A stretch of 64,000 nucleotides of DNA from an uncultured Clostridia bacterium (GTDB lineage: Bacteria > Bacillota > Limnochordia > Darwinibacteriales > DTU012), in NCBI GenBank assembly GCA_900019385.1, contig FIZJ01000025.1:1-64000 (forward strand), written 5' to 3'. Below, in pieces: positions 55,636 to 64,000 of the stretch (its first letter is position 1; each line of letters opens with the position of its first letter). Under the pieces are notes generated by a model, which saw only the letters and a list, made by a program, of their open reading frames with translations, was not told where the DNA came from and did no database searches. Both the position numbers and the translations under genes were made by a program.

Positions 55636-57678
55636 GTGGGGTGGTTTGTTGTGCAGGGCAAGTACACCAATTTCCTCGGCATGGATTTTGTGGGAATAAA
55701 GCCTGGAAGCTTCATGATGGGTGATTTGCAGGGACCGAATCAGGACGATAACCTGCAGCGGCTGATTAGGGAAGATGAAGCCCCGGTCCACAAGGTCACA
55801 ATCACGCAGCTGTTCTATATGGCAGCAGCCCCTGTGACCAACAAGCAGTATGAGGTGTTTGCCCCGGAACACCGGCGTTACCGCGGCAGAAACGGGTTTT
55901 CTTTCAACGATGATGATGCGGTGGTGTTTGTCAGCTGGTATGACGCAGCGGCTTTCTGCCGGTGGCTGTCGCACAAGGAGGGAAGGCCGTATCGGCTGCC
56001 GACGGAGGCGGAATGGGAGTATGCCGCCCGGGCAGGGACAGCGACAGCATATTTCACCGGCGGCCAACTGCCGCCGGAGTTTAAACGCAAAGATCTGGCG
56101 ATAAAACAGGCCGCGCCCAATCCCTGGGGACTGTATGACATCCACGGCCTGGTTGAAGAGTGGTGCTACGATTGGTATGGGCCTTACAGCGAAGACGAGA
56201 AAGCCGATCCGCTTGGATATGACCATGGTGTCTTCAAGGTTTTAAGAGGTGGAAGCCATTCCACAGACGACGAGTACCTGCGCGTATCCAACCGCATGGC
56301 GCAAATACCGGAAGCCCGCAATTGGCTGATGGGTTTTCGGGTTGTAATCGGTGAACTTCCGTCAGATGGATATGTCTACCGCTGGGATCATCAGGAGCGG
56401 AGGAAGATCTTCGCTATCGGGAATCGCTGTTTGAAGACAGTGAGCGAACGAAAAGCTCAAGCGCGGGCCCAAGCTGCCGAGCGCGATCTCAAGCTTGCTG
56501 CCGCACCTTATTTTTCCGAACCAAGGACATATGTCAAGCTGAGTTACGAATGCCCCTTCGGATATCACAACCATCAGCCGGCACTGACAGAGCTTCCCAA
56601 CGGAGACTTGCTGGCCGCATGGTACACCACCGAGACGGAAGAAGGCCGGGAACTGCGGTATGCCGCCAGCCGTTTCGACAGCCAACGCCGGCAGTGGGAA
56701 CCTGCATCGGTCTTTTGGTTGATTCCTGATCGCAACCCCCACGGCTGCGACTTGTTCTGGGATCCGGAAAACAATGTCATCTACCACTTTTTCGGGGTTG
56801 CGGCGGCTGAGAACAAAGGCCTTACCATTGCAGTCGCCGTGCGGCAATCATTTGACGGCGGCAGCACCTGGGCTCCGCCTCGGCTGATCAGCCCCGATTT
56901 CAGCCACCGCGGGCAAGTTATCAGCAGCACTATCAAGACTTCAGACGGTAGGATCCTGGTCTTCTGCGATGACCTAAAATACCATGGCACAGCGGTATAC
57001 GTAAGCGGAGACGGCATAAACTGGACATGCCCGGCAGCAGAGCAAGAAGAGCCGCAGGAAGAGCGTCAGTTCGCAGAAGGAAAAACAGGGCCCCTGATCG
57101 CGGGCATCCACGCTTCCGTGGTGGAACTGGATGACGGCACTCTATTGGCGGCAGGGCGGGGCAGGGATATCAACGGCAGCATGCCTTTCAGCCTTTCGGC
57201 TGACGGCGGCCGAACTTGGACTTACCGGGCAAGTGAGCTGCCGCCGGTAAGCGGCGGACAGCGTCATGCCATGATCCGCCTGCAGGAAGGCCCTATCCTG
57301 CTGATCGGTTTCACGGATCGGCGAGACCTTCCCCGTGAGGAGATGAAGGGGGTTTCTGGCTTTGACGCCAATGGCAGGCTCACACAGATAACTGGGTTGT
57401 ATGCCGCGCTTTCGTTCGATCAAGGCAAGACTTGGCCGATCAAGCGGGTGTTGAGCGACGGGTCTGGGCGCCGGGTCGAGTCCACAGATCCGAACCAGTA
57501 TGTGGAATGCGCTAAAGACAAAAACGGCAACCGCATTTTCACCATGGATCCCACAAGCGGCGAGGCGATGGGCTACTGTGCCGCGGTTCAGGCCAGGAAT
57601 GGAATGATTCATGTGATTTCCAGCCGGCAGCATTACATGTTCAACTATCAATGGCTGATTGAGCATCACTGGGGCTGA
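55636..57678 (+). CDS. SUMF1/FGE-like domain fused to sialidase-like (BNR/Asp-box) domain
   Basis: FVGIKPGSFMMGD...RLPTEAEWEYAARAGT...GLYDIHGLVEEWCYDWYG...VLRGGSHS; then HNHQPALTELPNGDLLAAWYT, QSFDGGSTWAPP, LSADGGRTWTY. Confidence 0.9.
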   Translation: MGWFVVQGKYTNFLGMDFVGIKPGSFMMGDLQGPNQDDNLQRLIREDEAPVHKVTITQLFYMAAAPVTNKQYEVFAPEHRRYRGRNGFSFNDDDAVVFVSWYDAAAFCRWLSHKEGRPYRLPTEAEWEYAARAGTATAYFTGGQLPPEFKRKDLAIKQAAPNPWGLYDIHGLVEEWCYDWYGPYSEDEKADPLGYDHGVFKVLRGGSHSTDDEYLRVSNRMAQIPEARNWLMGFRVVIGELPSDGYVYRWDHQERRKIFAIGNRCLKTVSERKAQARAQAAERDLKLAAAPYFSEPRTYVKLSYECPFGYHNHQPALTELPNGDLLAAWYTTETEEGRELRYAASRFDSQRRQWEPASVFWLIPDRNPHGCDLFWDPENNVIYHFFGVAAAENKGLTIAVAVRQSFDGGSTWAPPRLISPDFSHRGQVISSTIKTSDGRILVFCDDLKYHGTAVYVSGDGINWTCPAAEQEEPQEERQFAEGKTGPLIAGIHASVVELDDGTLLAAGRGRDINGSMPFSLSADGGRTWTYRASELPPVSGGQRHAMIRLQEGPILLIGFTDRRDLPREEMKGVSGFDANGRLTQITGLYAALSFDQGKTWPIKRVLSDGSGRRVESTDPNQYVECAKDKNGNRIFTMDPTSGEAMGYCAAVQARNGMIHVISSRQHYMFNYQWLIEHHWG

Positions 57679-57781
57679 CGCGCCGATGGCCCCAATGTTT
57701 GATTTTGAAAATTAAAAGGTGTTTTCAGACAAGAAGTTTAATTATAGATTATGGAAATAAAACTTAAAAGGAGTCTTGTAG

Positions 57782-59068
57782 ATGAAGCGGGTCACAGTCG
57801 TTCTCTTGTTGGTTGTTTGCATGGCCGCCGCAAGTTTTGGCTTCGCGTCGGCAAGTGACTACGAACCACCACCAGGAGTGCTTTCTCCAGATGAAGTGGA
57901 TTTTGGCGGCAAGACTGTAACCATTGTCAGCTCTGACTTTTGGAAAGCGCTTCCACCAGAAGATCGAATTGCTGAAGCAGAAGAGGTGTTCAATGTCAAC
58001 ATAGAAACCTTGCTCATAGATAATGCCGATTTGATGATTGCCCGTATCATGTCAGGGGACTCGACGTACGATATCATTCAACAGGCGCACCGTGTGGCTT
58101 ATTTCCCTTTGGTCACCGCAGGGATGCTGCTCCCCGCGGATGATTATTTGCCGGAAGAGTTCTTCGATTCACTCCCCAGTTTGGATCGGTACACCATAGA
58201 GAAATTCAAGTATAACGGAAAACGCTATGGAATCGCGCTTCATGACGGCGTGGTCAACGACAGTATCATGATCATTTCATACAACAAGGATCTGATCGAA
58301 AGATACAACCAGCCTGATCCATATGAGCTGTATCTTAGCGGCGAGTGGACCGAGGAAGCTCTTGAACAGATCATGATCGCCGTGACCCAGGATACCAACG
58401 GTGACGGGATCGTCGATCAATGGGGGATGCCGGATATCACCAACGCCGCTGCGTTGATCCGCTGGGCCCCTTACAATGGAGCCGAACTGGCCGTTCAGGA
58501 TGAAAACGGAAAATGGGTTTTCGCTTACAACCGCGAGAACGCAATCCATGCCATTAACACCGTGCTGCGCTGGAAAAGCATGGGTATAATTGGCAACGGC
58601 AGTTATGTCGACGGAAAGGTAGCGTTTAACGCGACACATCTGCCAGGCAACCGCCATGCTCAGGCAGCCGGGATCAATTTTGGGTTGGTGCCCATGCCGC
58701 TGGGCCCACATGTGGACCGCCACTACTACCCGGCATTTGAGTTCTTTTTGACCTGCCTGCCCGCCAATGCGGCGGAGCCGGAAAAGATGATCGCCCTGGC
58801 GAACTTCCTCTTCCGCAAAGATGACCGCTTGGGTTTCCTCGATGAGATCGTGACGAACTGGATGGTCACCAAAGAGCACCTGGATCTGTTCCTGACCGCC
58901 AACGACAACTGGCAGGCAGACGGGGACATCTTCCAGTATACAGCGGTCTGGGATATTGCCAGCGAAGCGCTCAGTCAAGTGCTGGCCGGTACCAAGGGCG
59001 CGGCCGCGGCCATGGATGAAATTGCCCCAAGGGTCCAGGCTGCTTTGGATGATTTGTTCAAACAGTAA
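57782..59068 (+). CDS. Extracellular solute-binding protein (ABC sugar-type)
   Basis: N-terminal signal peptide; SBP pattern YNGKRYGIALHDGVVNDSIMIISYNKDLIERYNQPDPYELYLSGEWTEEALEQIMIAVTQDTNGDGIVDQWGM. Confidence 0.88.
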   Translation: MKRVTVVLLLVVCMAAASFGFASASDYEPPPGVLSPDEVDFGGKTVTIVSSDFWKALPPEDRIAEAEEVFNVNIETLLIDNADLMIARIMSGDSTYDIIQQAHRVAYFPLVTAGMLLPADDYLPEEFFDSLPSLDRYTIEKFKYNGKRYGIALHDGVVNDSIMIISYNKDLIERYNQPDPYELYLSGEWTEEALEQIMIAVTQDTNGDGIVDQWGMPDITNAAALIRWAPYNGAELAVQDENGKWVFAYNRENAIHAINTVLRWKSMGIIGNGSYVDGKVAFNATHLPGNRHAQAAGINFGLVPMPLGPHVDRHYYPAFEFFLTCLPANAAEPEKMIALANFLFRKDDRLGFLDEIVTNWMVTKEHLDLFLTANDNWQADGDIFQYTAVWDIASEALSQVLAGTKGAAAAMDEIAPRVQAALDDLFKQ

Positions 59069-59135
59069 TCAGCAAAACGGCGGTTTATCTTTTACACCGC
59101 CGTTTTCCATCTGACAAAAAGTGAGGAGTGTGACC

Positions 59136-60311
59136 ATGGTTTTGGACAAACCGACGATTCCTGCGGAAGAGTACCCAAAACGGTGGGCAAGAGTCCAGGA
59201 GTTGATGGAACAGAATGATTTGGATTTGCTGATTGCCTATGCCGATGACCATGCAGTCTTTGGGCCGGCCCATGCCCGCTGGCTGGCGGATTTCCCTGTG
59301 CATTTCGAACCAGTTTGCATTCTCATGCACCGAAAGGGACAGCCCAGCATCTTGTGCGGGCCCGAGAGCCCTGAATACATCCAACTGCGGTCCCGGATCC
59401 CCGACGTTCGTGTCCTCAAGGAATTCTGCCATCCGGACGAAGACTATCCTCACACAAAGATTGAGAGTCTGGCGGAAGTGGTCGCCGATGTGATGGATAC
59501 CAAGGCGGTGAGGCGCATCGGCCTGGCCGGCGGCGATTTGATGGGCGCCAAGGTGTACCGGGCTTTTACCGAAGTTTTCAGCCAGGCAGAATGGGTGGAT
59601 GTGGAATTCGCCATGTGTATGCTGAGAGCCCAAAAAACCGAGGCGGAACTGAAGGTGATCCGTTATGCCTACAAAATCGCTGAAATCGGGTTTCAAGCGG
59701 CCATCGACGCGGTTGAGCCCGGTGTCACGGAAAGGGAAGTGGCGGCTGCAATCGAGAGTGCCATGAGGCAAGCAGGAGCAGAGGGCACCGGTATTGACAC
59801 CATGGTTGGCTCCGGCCCCAATTCGCGCCCGCTGATGTGCCGCTCCACCTTCAGGAAGATCGAAGCGAACGATTTGGTGCAGATCACTGTCGCGCCTCGG
59901 TATGAAGGGTATCATGCCGCGATCGGGCGGCCAATCCTGGTGGGTGAGCCGGATACCCGAGTCATGGAAGCATTGGATGTGGCAATTTGCGCGCAAAAGG
60001 CCTGTGCGCTGGCCATGGCCCCGGGAGTGGAAGGGCGGCTGGCAGAGGCTGAAGCGAGGAAAATCATGGAGGATGCAGGATATGGCGAAAGTTTCGTTTA
60101 TTCCGGAATTCACAGTGTTGGGGTGATTGAGTTTGAGCCGCCGATCTTCGGGCCGACACGCCGAGATTTGATTCAGACGGGCATGGTCTTGTCGATCGAC
60201 ATTCCTGTGTTCAACACTATCTGGGGCGGTTTTCGAATCGAGGACGGATATTACATCACTGACAACGGCGCAGAGTTGTTGAACAAGATGGGTTATGTTA
60301 TCCTGAAATAG
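59136..60311 (+). CDS. M24-family metallopeptidase (Xaa-Pro aminopeptidase/creatinase-like)
   Basis: AVEPGVTEREVAAAIESAMRQAGAEGTGIDTMVGSGPNSRPLMCRS...HSVGVIEFEPPIFGPT...GMVLSIDIPVF; start ATG 59136. Confidence 0.88.
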   Translation: MVLDKPTIPAEEYPKRWARVQELMEQNDLDLLIAYADDHAVFGPAHARWLADFPVHFEPVCILMHRKGQPSILCGPESPEYIQLRSRIPDVRVLKEFCHPDEDYPHTKIESLAEVVADVMDTKAVRRIGLAGGDLMGAKVYRAFTEVFSQAEWVDVEFAMCMLRAQKTEAELKVIRYAYKIAEIGFQAAIDAVEPGVTEREVAAAIESAMRQAGAEGTGIDTMVGSGPNSRPLMCRSTFRKIEANDLVQITVAPRYEGYHAAIGRPILVGEPDTRVMEALDVAICAQKACALAMAPGVEGRLAEAEARKIMEDAGYGESFVYSGIHSVGVIEFEPPIFGPTRRDLIQTGMVLSIDIPVFNTIWGGFRIEDGYYITDNGAELLNKMGYVILK

Positions 60312-60346
60312 TACCAGATAGTTCAAGTAGAAATCGGTGATCGGCC

Positions 60347-61045
60347 ATGAAGATACTCGGTTTGGAAAAACTGTCCTTGCTGGATTATCCCGGCAAACTT
60401 TGCTGCACCATTTTCACCGGCGGCTGCAACATGCGCTGCCCTTTCTGCCACAACGCTCCATTGGTGTTGAGAAACAGCTATGATCAGCATCAGATTGAGT
60501 GGGGCGAGATCATCCAATTCCTGCGCGCCAGGGTGAAGTTGCTGGACGGTGTCTGCATCAGCGGCGGCGAGCCCACGCTGCACAAAGAGCTCCGCAGCCG
60601 GATTGAGGAGATCAAGCGGCTCGGTTTTCTGGTCAAACTGGACACCAACGGCACAAATCCCAGCCTTCTTAAAGAACTTGTGGATGCAGGCTTGGTGGAT
60701 TACATCGCCTTGGATATCAAGAACTCACCGGAGAAATATGCTTTGACCGCAGGGGTGGAGCATTTCGACTTGAGCCCTGTCCGGGAAAGCGCTGCGTTTT
60801 TGCTTTCCGGCGCCGTGGATTATGAGTTCCGCACCACTGTGGTAAAAGAATTCCACACCGAAAACGATTTGCTGACAATCGCCCAGTGGCTTAAAGGGGC
60901 GAAACGCTATTACCTTCAGCAGTTTGTGGATTCGGGCAGCATCATCAGGCCTGGCCTCCACGCCTATTCGGAAGCTGAAATGCAGCACTTCAAGGCAATG
61001 ATTCAGCCGGTGATACCTTATGTGGAATTGCGAGGAATTGGCTGA
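60347..61045 (+). CDS. nrdG: Anaerobic ribonucleotide reductase activating protein (radical SAM)
   Basis: FTGGCNMRCPFCHNAPLV CxxxCxxC cluster motif; SGGEPTLHKEL; upstream of nrdD. Confidence 0.92.
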   Translation: MKILGLEKLSLLDYPGKLCCTIFTGGCNMRCPFCHNAPLVLRNSYDQHQIEWGEIIQFLRARVKLLDGVCISGGEPTLHKELRSRIEEIKRLGFLVKLDTNGTNPSLLKELVDAGLVDYIALDIKNSPEKYALTAGVEHFDLSPVRESAAFLLSGAVDYEFRTTVVKEFHTENDLLTIAQWLKGAKRYYLQQFVDSGSIIRPGLHAYSEAEMQHFKAMIQPVIPYVELRGIG

Positions 61046-61061
61046 ACAAGTGTGGAAATGC

Positions 61062-61071
61062 CTATATATTG
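61062..61071. promoter_or_regulatory. NrdR-box-like core 1
   Basis: CTATATATTG, fits CwAtATaTwG. Confidence 0.6.
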
Positions 61072-61081
61072 GATATAAACT

Positions 61082-61115
61082 GGCCAAAACCTACAATATA
61101 TTGTGTGTTTTGGCC
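61082..61115. promoter_or_regulatory. 34-bp near-palindrome containing NrdR-box-like core 2 (61094-61103)
   Basis: GGCCAAAAC-CT-ACAATATATTGT-GT-GTTTTGGCC; centre 32 bp from core 1; followed by TTGTTTTTG. Confidence 0.7.
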
Positions 61116-61124
61116 TTGTTTTTG

Positions 61125-61154
61125 TTGACTCCCCCCAATCCGCTGGTTTATAAT
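61125..61154 (+). promoter_or_regulatory. Promoter of nrdD
   Basis: TTGACT - 18 nt - TATAAT. Confidence 0.7.
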
Positions 61155-61190
61155 ATGTAAAGAAAGTATAAAAAGATAGGAGAACGGGTC

Positions 61191-63575
61191 ATGTACAGAG
61201 TAGTCAAGCGCGATGGCCAGACCGTCGATTTTGATCTATCCAAGATCAGCGCCGCCATCACCAAAGCATTTGAAGCGAGAAACAAGCACTACAACCCCGA
61301 CTTGATTGATTTTATCGCCCTCAAGGTTACCGCACACTTCCAGCCGAAAATCAAGGATTCGTTGATTCAAGTGGAAGATATTCAAGACAGTGTGGAAGAA
61401 GTGCTGATCCAGGCCGGATATGCAGATGTGGCCAAGGCTTACATTCTCTACCGCAAGCAGCGGGAGAAAATCCGCAACATGAAGTCGACGATTCTTGACT
61501 ACAAGGAAATTGTCGACAGCTACCTTCAGGTTACCGACTGGCGGGTGAAAGAGAACTCGACAGTCACGTACTCGGTAGGCGGCTTGATTCTCAGCAACTC
61601 GGGCGCGATAACGGCTCACTATTGGCTTTCGGAAGTATATGATCAAGAAATCGCCGACGCCCACCGAAACGCCGATATTCACATCCATGACTTGTCGATG
61701 CTAACCGGATACTGTGCCGGATGGTCATTGAAGCAGCTGATCCAGGAGGGGCTTGGCGGTGTTGACGGCAAGATTACCTCTTCGCCGGCAAAACACTTGT
61801 CCACTTTGTGCAACCAGATGGTGAACTTCCTCGGCATCATGCAGAACGAATGGGCCGGAGCCCAGGCGTTTTCCTCTTTTGATACATATCTTGCGCCTTT
61901 TGTCAAAGCGGACAACCTCTCTTACTATGAAGTGAAGCAGTGCATTGAATCATTTGTCTACGGCGTGAACACTCCCAGCCGCTGGGGTACTCAGGCGCCT
62001 TTCTCCAACATCACTTTGGACTGGACAGTCCCTGAGGACTTGGCGGACATGCCGGCGATTGTCGGCGGTAAGGAGATGGATTTCAAATACAAAGACTGCC
62101 AGAAAGAAATGGACATGATCAACAAGGCATTCATCGAGATCATGATCGAGGGGGACGCCAACGGCCGGGGATTCCAGTACCCGATTCCAACTTATTCCAT
62201 CACCAAGGATTTTGACTGGTCTGATACGGAAAACAACCGCCTTTTGTTCGAAATGACGGCCAAATACGGCACACCGTACTTCTCGAATTACATCAACAGC
62301 GATATGAAACCAAGCGACATCCGGAGCATGTGCTGCCGGCTGCGCCTGGATTTGCGGGAGCTGAGGAAAAAATACGGTGGTTATTTCGGCAGTGGTGAAA
62401 GCACCGGCTCTATCGGCGTGGTGACCATCAACATGCCGCGCATCGCTTATCTGTCGAAGGACAAAGAGGATTTCTACCGGCGCCTGGACAAGATGATGGA
62501 TTTGGCCGCCAGATCTCTAAAGATCAAACGCACCATCGTCACCAAGCTGCTGAACGAAGGGCTGTATCCTTACACCAAGCGTTACCTGGGCACATTCGAG
62601 AATCATTTTTCCACGATCGGCCTCGTGGGCATGAACGAAGTCGGGCTCAATGCCAAATGGCTGCGTAAGGATTTGACTCACAAGGAAACCCAGGACTTCA
62701 CCAGGGAAGTGCTGATTCATATGCGGGACAAGCTGGCGGACTATCAGGTGCAGTATGGCGATCTGTACAACCTGGAAGCCACCCCGGCTGAGTCGACTGC
62801 TTACCGTCTGGCCAAGCATGACAAAGAGCGGTACCCGGACATCATCACCGCGTCCCAGGGAGAAACACCATATTACACCAACAGTTCCCATCTGCCGGTG
62901 TCGTTTACCGATGATATTTTCGCAGCCTTGGACATCCAAGACGAACTGCAAACGATTTACACATCGGGGACCGTTTTCCACGCGTTTGTCGGCGAACGGA
63001 TGCCTGACTGGCGGTCGGCCGCGGCATTGGTGCGGAAGATCGCTGAAAACTATACACTGCCTTACTATACGATCTCGCCAACCTACTCGGTCTGCAGAGA
63101 GCATGGGTATCTCAGAGGCGAACAGTGGGCTTGCCCTCACTGCGGCGCGAAGACCGAAGTCTACAGCCGGATCACGGGTTATTACCGTCCGGTCCAGAAT
63201 TGGAACGACGGCAAAGTACAGGAGTACAAAGAACGGAAAGTGTACCGGATTTCCATTGGTACGCTGCATGAAGCGCCGAAACAGCCGGTGCTGGAGAAGC
63301 CGAAGCGGGTGATGCTGTTTACCACGAAGTTCTGCCCCAACTGCACGATTGCCGTGGACATGCTGAACAGGGCAGGCATATCCTTCATCAAGGTCGATGC
63401 GGGGCAGCAGCCTGAACTGGCGGCGAAGTATGATGTGATGCAGGCACCCACACTGGTGGTGGTCGAGGGAGAAGCGACAACCCATTTCTGCGGCACAAGC
63501 GAGATCCGCAAGTTTGTTGATCAGGAAATCCAAGCGCGGGAGGCTTTTGAACCGCAAGAAGCCTTTACCCTGTGA
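61191..63575 (+). CDS. nrdD: Anaerobic ribonucleoside-triphosphate reductase NrdD with C-terminal glutaredoxin-like domain
   Basis: ATP-cone N-terminus (MYRVVKRDGQTVDFDLSKISAAITKAFEA); CPHCGAKTEVYSRITGYYRPVQNWNDGKVQEYKERKVY glycyl-radical region; then RVMLFTTKFCPNCTIAVDMLNRAGISFIKVDAGQQPELAAKYDVMQAPTLVVVEG. Confidence 0.96.
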   Translation: MYRVVKRDGQTVDFDLSKISAAITKAFEARNKHYNPDLIDFIALKVTAHFQPKIKDSLIQVEDIQDSVEEVLIQAGYADVAKAYILYRKQREKIRNMKSTILDYKEIVDSYLQVTDWRVKENSTVTYSVGGLILSNSGAITAHYWLSEVYDQEIADAHRNADIHIHDLSMLTGYCAGWSLKQLIQEGLGGVDGKITSSPAKHLSTLCNQMVNFLGIMQNEWAGAQAFSSFDTYLAPFVKADNLSYYEVKQCIESFVYGVNTPSRWGTQAPFSNITLDWTVPEDLADMPAIVGGKEMDFKYKDCQKEMDMINKAFIEIMIEGDANGRGFQYPIPTYSITKDFDWSDTENNRLLFEMTAKYGTPYFSNYINSDMKPSDIRSMCCRLRLDLRELRKKYGGYFGSGESTGSIGVVTINMPRIAYLSKDKEDFYRRLDKMMDLAARSLKIKRTIVTKLLNEGLYPYTKRYLGTFENHFSTIGLVGMNEVGLNAKWLRKDLTHKETQDFTREVLIHMRDKLADYQVQYGDLYNLEATPAESTAYRLAKHDKERYPDIITASQGETPYYTNSSHLPVSFTDDIFAALDIQDELQTIYTSGTVFHAFVGERMPDWRSAAALVRKIAENYTLPYYTISPTYSVCREHGYLRGEQWACPHCGAKTEVYSRITGYYRPVQNWNDGKVQEYKERKVYRISIGTLHEAPKQPVLEKPKRVMLFTTKFCPNCTIAVDMLNRAGISFIKVDAGQQPELAAKYDVMQAPTLVVVEGEATTHFCGTSEIRKFVDQEIQAREAFEPQEAFTL

Positions 63576-63582
63576 CAAGCCA

Positions 63583-63616
63583 AAAAGGTGCATCGCCGAT
63601 GCACCTTTTATTTTTT
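63583..63616 (+). terminator. Rho-independent terminator of nrdD
   Basis: AAAAGGTGCATC-GCC-GATGCACCTTTT followed by ATTTTTT. Confidence 0.93.
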
Positions 63617-63696
63617 AGGAGGATGCTCACGTTTGGTAATATATATTATATATTATAACTGACAACAGGCCGGATCGTTTAGGATTCAGTTTCGAG

Positions 63697-63993
63697 TCAA
63701 ACTCTGAACTTGGCCAAGCATATCGTCATGGTTATACCATAGATCAGATTGCCGAGCAGATAAACAACGCTTGTGGCCAGATCTGGCTGCAACACCTCAA
63801 CGGGAATCACAGTCTTTGCAAGCCATCCATAGACCAGAAAATAAACTGCAAGGCCGAACACAAACCCTTTGAACAGCAGATAATCAGTCCCGATTTTCTG
63901 CAGGCAGTAAAACGCAATAACAGCGATAATCGTGCTCAATGCATAATGCTGAAGCATGCCCAAAAGCTGGGCGGGAATCGAAGTGATGTCCAA
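63697..63993 (-). CDS. Hypothetical membrane protein
   Basis: 98 aa hydrophobic ORF at the window edge. Confidence 0.5.
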   Translation of the reverse strand: MDITSIPAQLLGMLQHYALSTIIAVIAFYCLQKIGTDYLLFKGFVFGLAVYFLVYGWLAKTVIPVEVLQPDLATSVVYLLGNLIYGITMTICLAKFRV

Positions 63994-64000
63994 CCCCGGT

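Noticed and set aside
59085-60326. 413-aa minus-strand ORF
   Set aside because: Antisense to the M24 peptidase; no family signature.
62517-63593. 358-aa minus-strand ORF
   Set aside because: Antisense to nrdD; no motif support.
1-64000. CRISPR array, tRNA/rRNA, prophage, transposase or known defence system
   Set aside because: No regularly spaced repeats, cloverleaf-like genes, integrase/transposase motifs or recognised defence genes were seen by eye; a tRNAscan/Infernal/DefenseFinder run would be needed to exclude short or diverged cases.

Overview
This is a gene-dense 64 kb chromosomal window that looks like it comes from an anaerobic, spore-forming Bacillota (spoVAC/AD/AE genes, a YhcN/YlaJ-like spore lipoprotein, class III RNR, 2-oxoacid:ferredoxin oxidoreductase, H+-PPase). 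I see no rRNA, tRNA, CRISPR array, prophage or intact transposon. Most of the window is housekeeping or metabolism: trkA-trkH, cls, pdxS, a ylqG/ylqH-like pair, mgtE, niaR/niaX, ispH, thyA-folA, hsp20, korAB, hppA, A2M-pbpC, speD-speE and nrdG-nrdD. I found no clear-cut new defence or mobile system. The items most worth a second look are: (1) an NrdD with a fused C-terminal glutaredoxin-like domain, preceded by two NrdR-box-like cores 32 bp apart, one of them inside a 34-bp palindrome that may also terminate nrdG; (2) a cluster of FGGY kinase, GatD-like dehydrogenase, GatZ/KbaZ-like protein and AKR with no GatY/KbaY, which fits a tagatose-6-P 4-epimerase route; (3) a SUMF1/FGE-like domain fused to a sialidase-like BNR domain; (4) a junction where a 5'-truncated alkD abuts a decayed giant-adhesin fragment; (5) two genes each broken by one lesion that the ORF track does not show (a signal-peptide frameshift near 48582 and an in-frame TAA at 55428-55430); (6) two micro-ORFs of 24 and 28 aa encoding single-TM peptides; (7) thioester alpha-2-macroglobulin plus PBP1C in a spore-former; (8) an Uma2 nuclease fused to an excisionase-type HTH. 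All family calls come from reading the translations. No database search was run.
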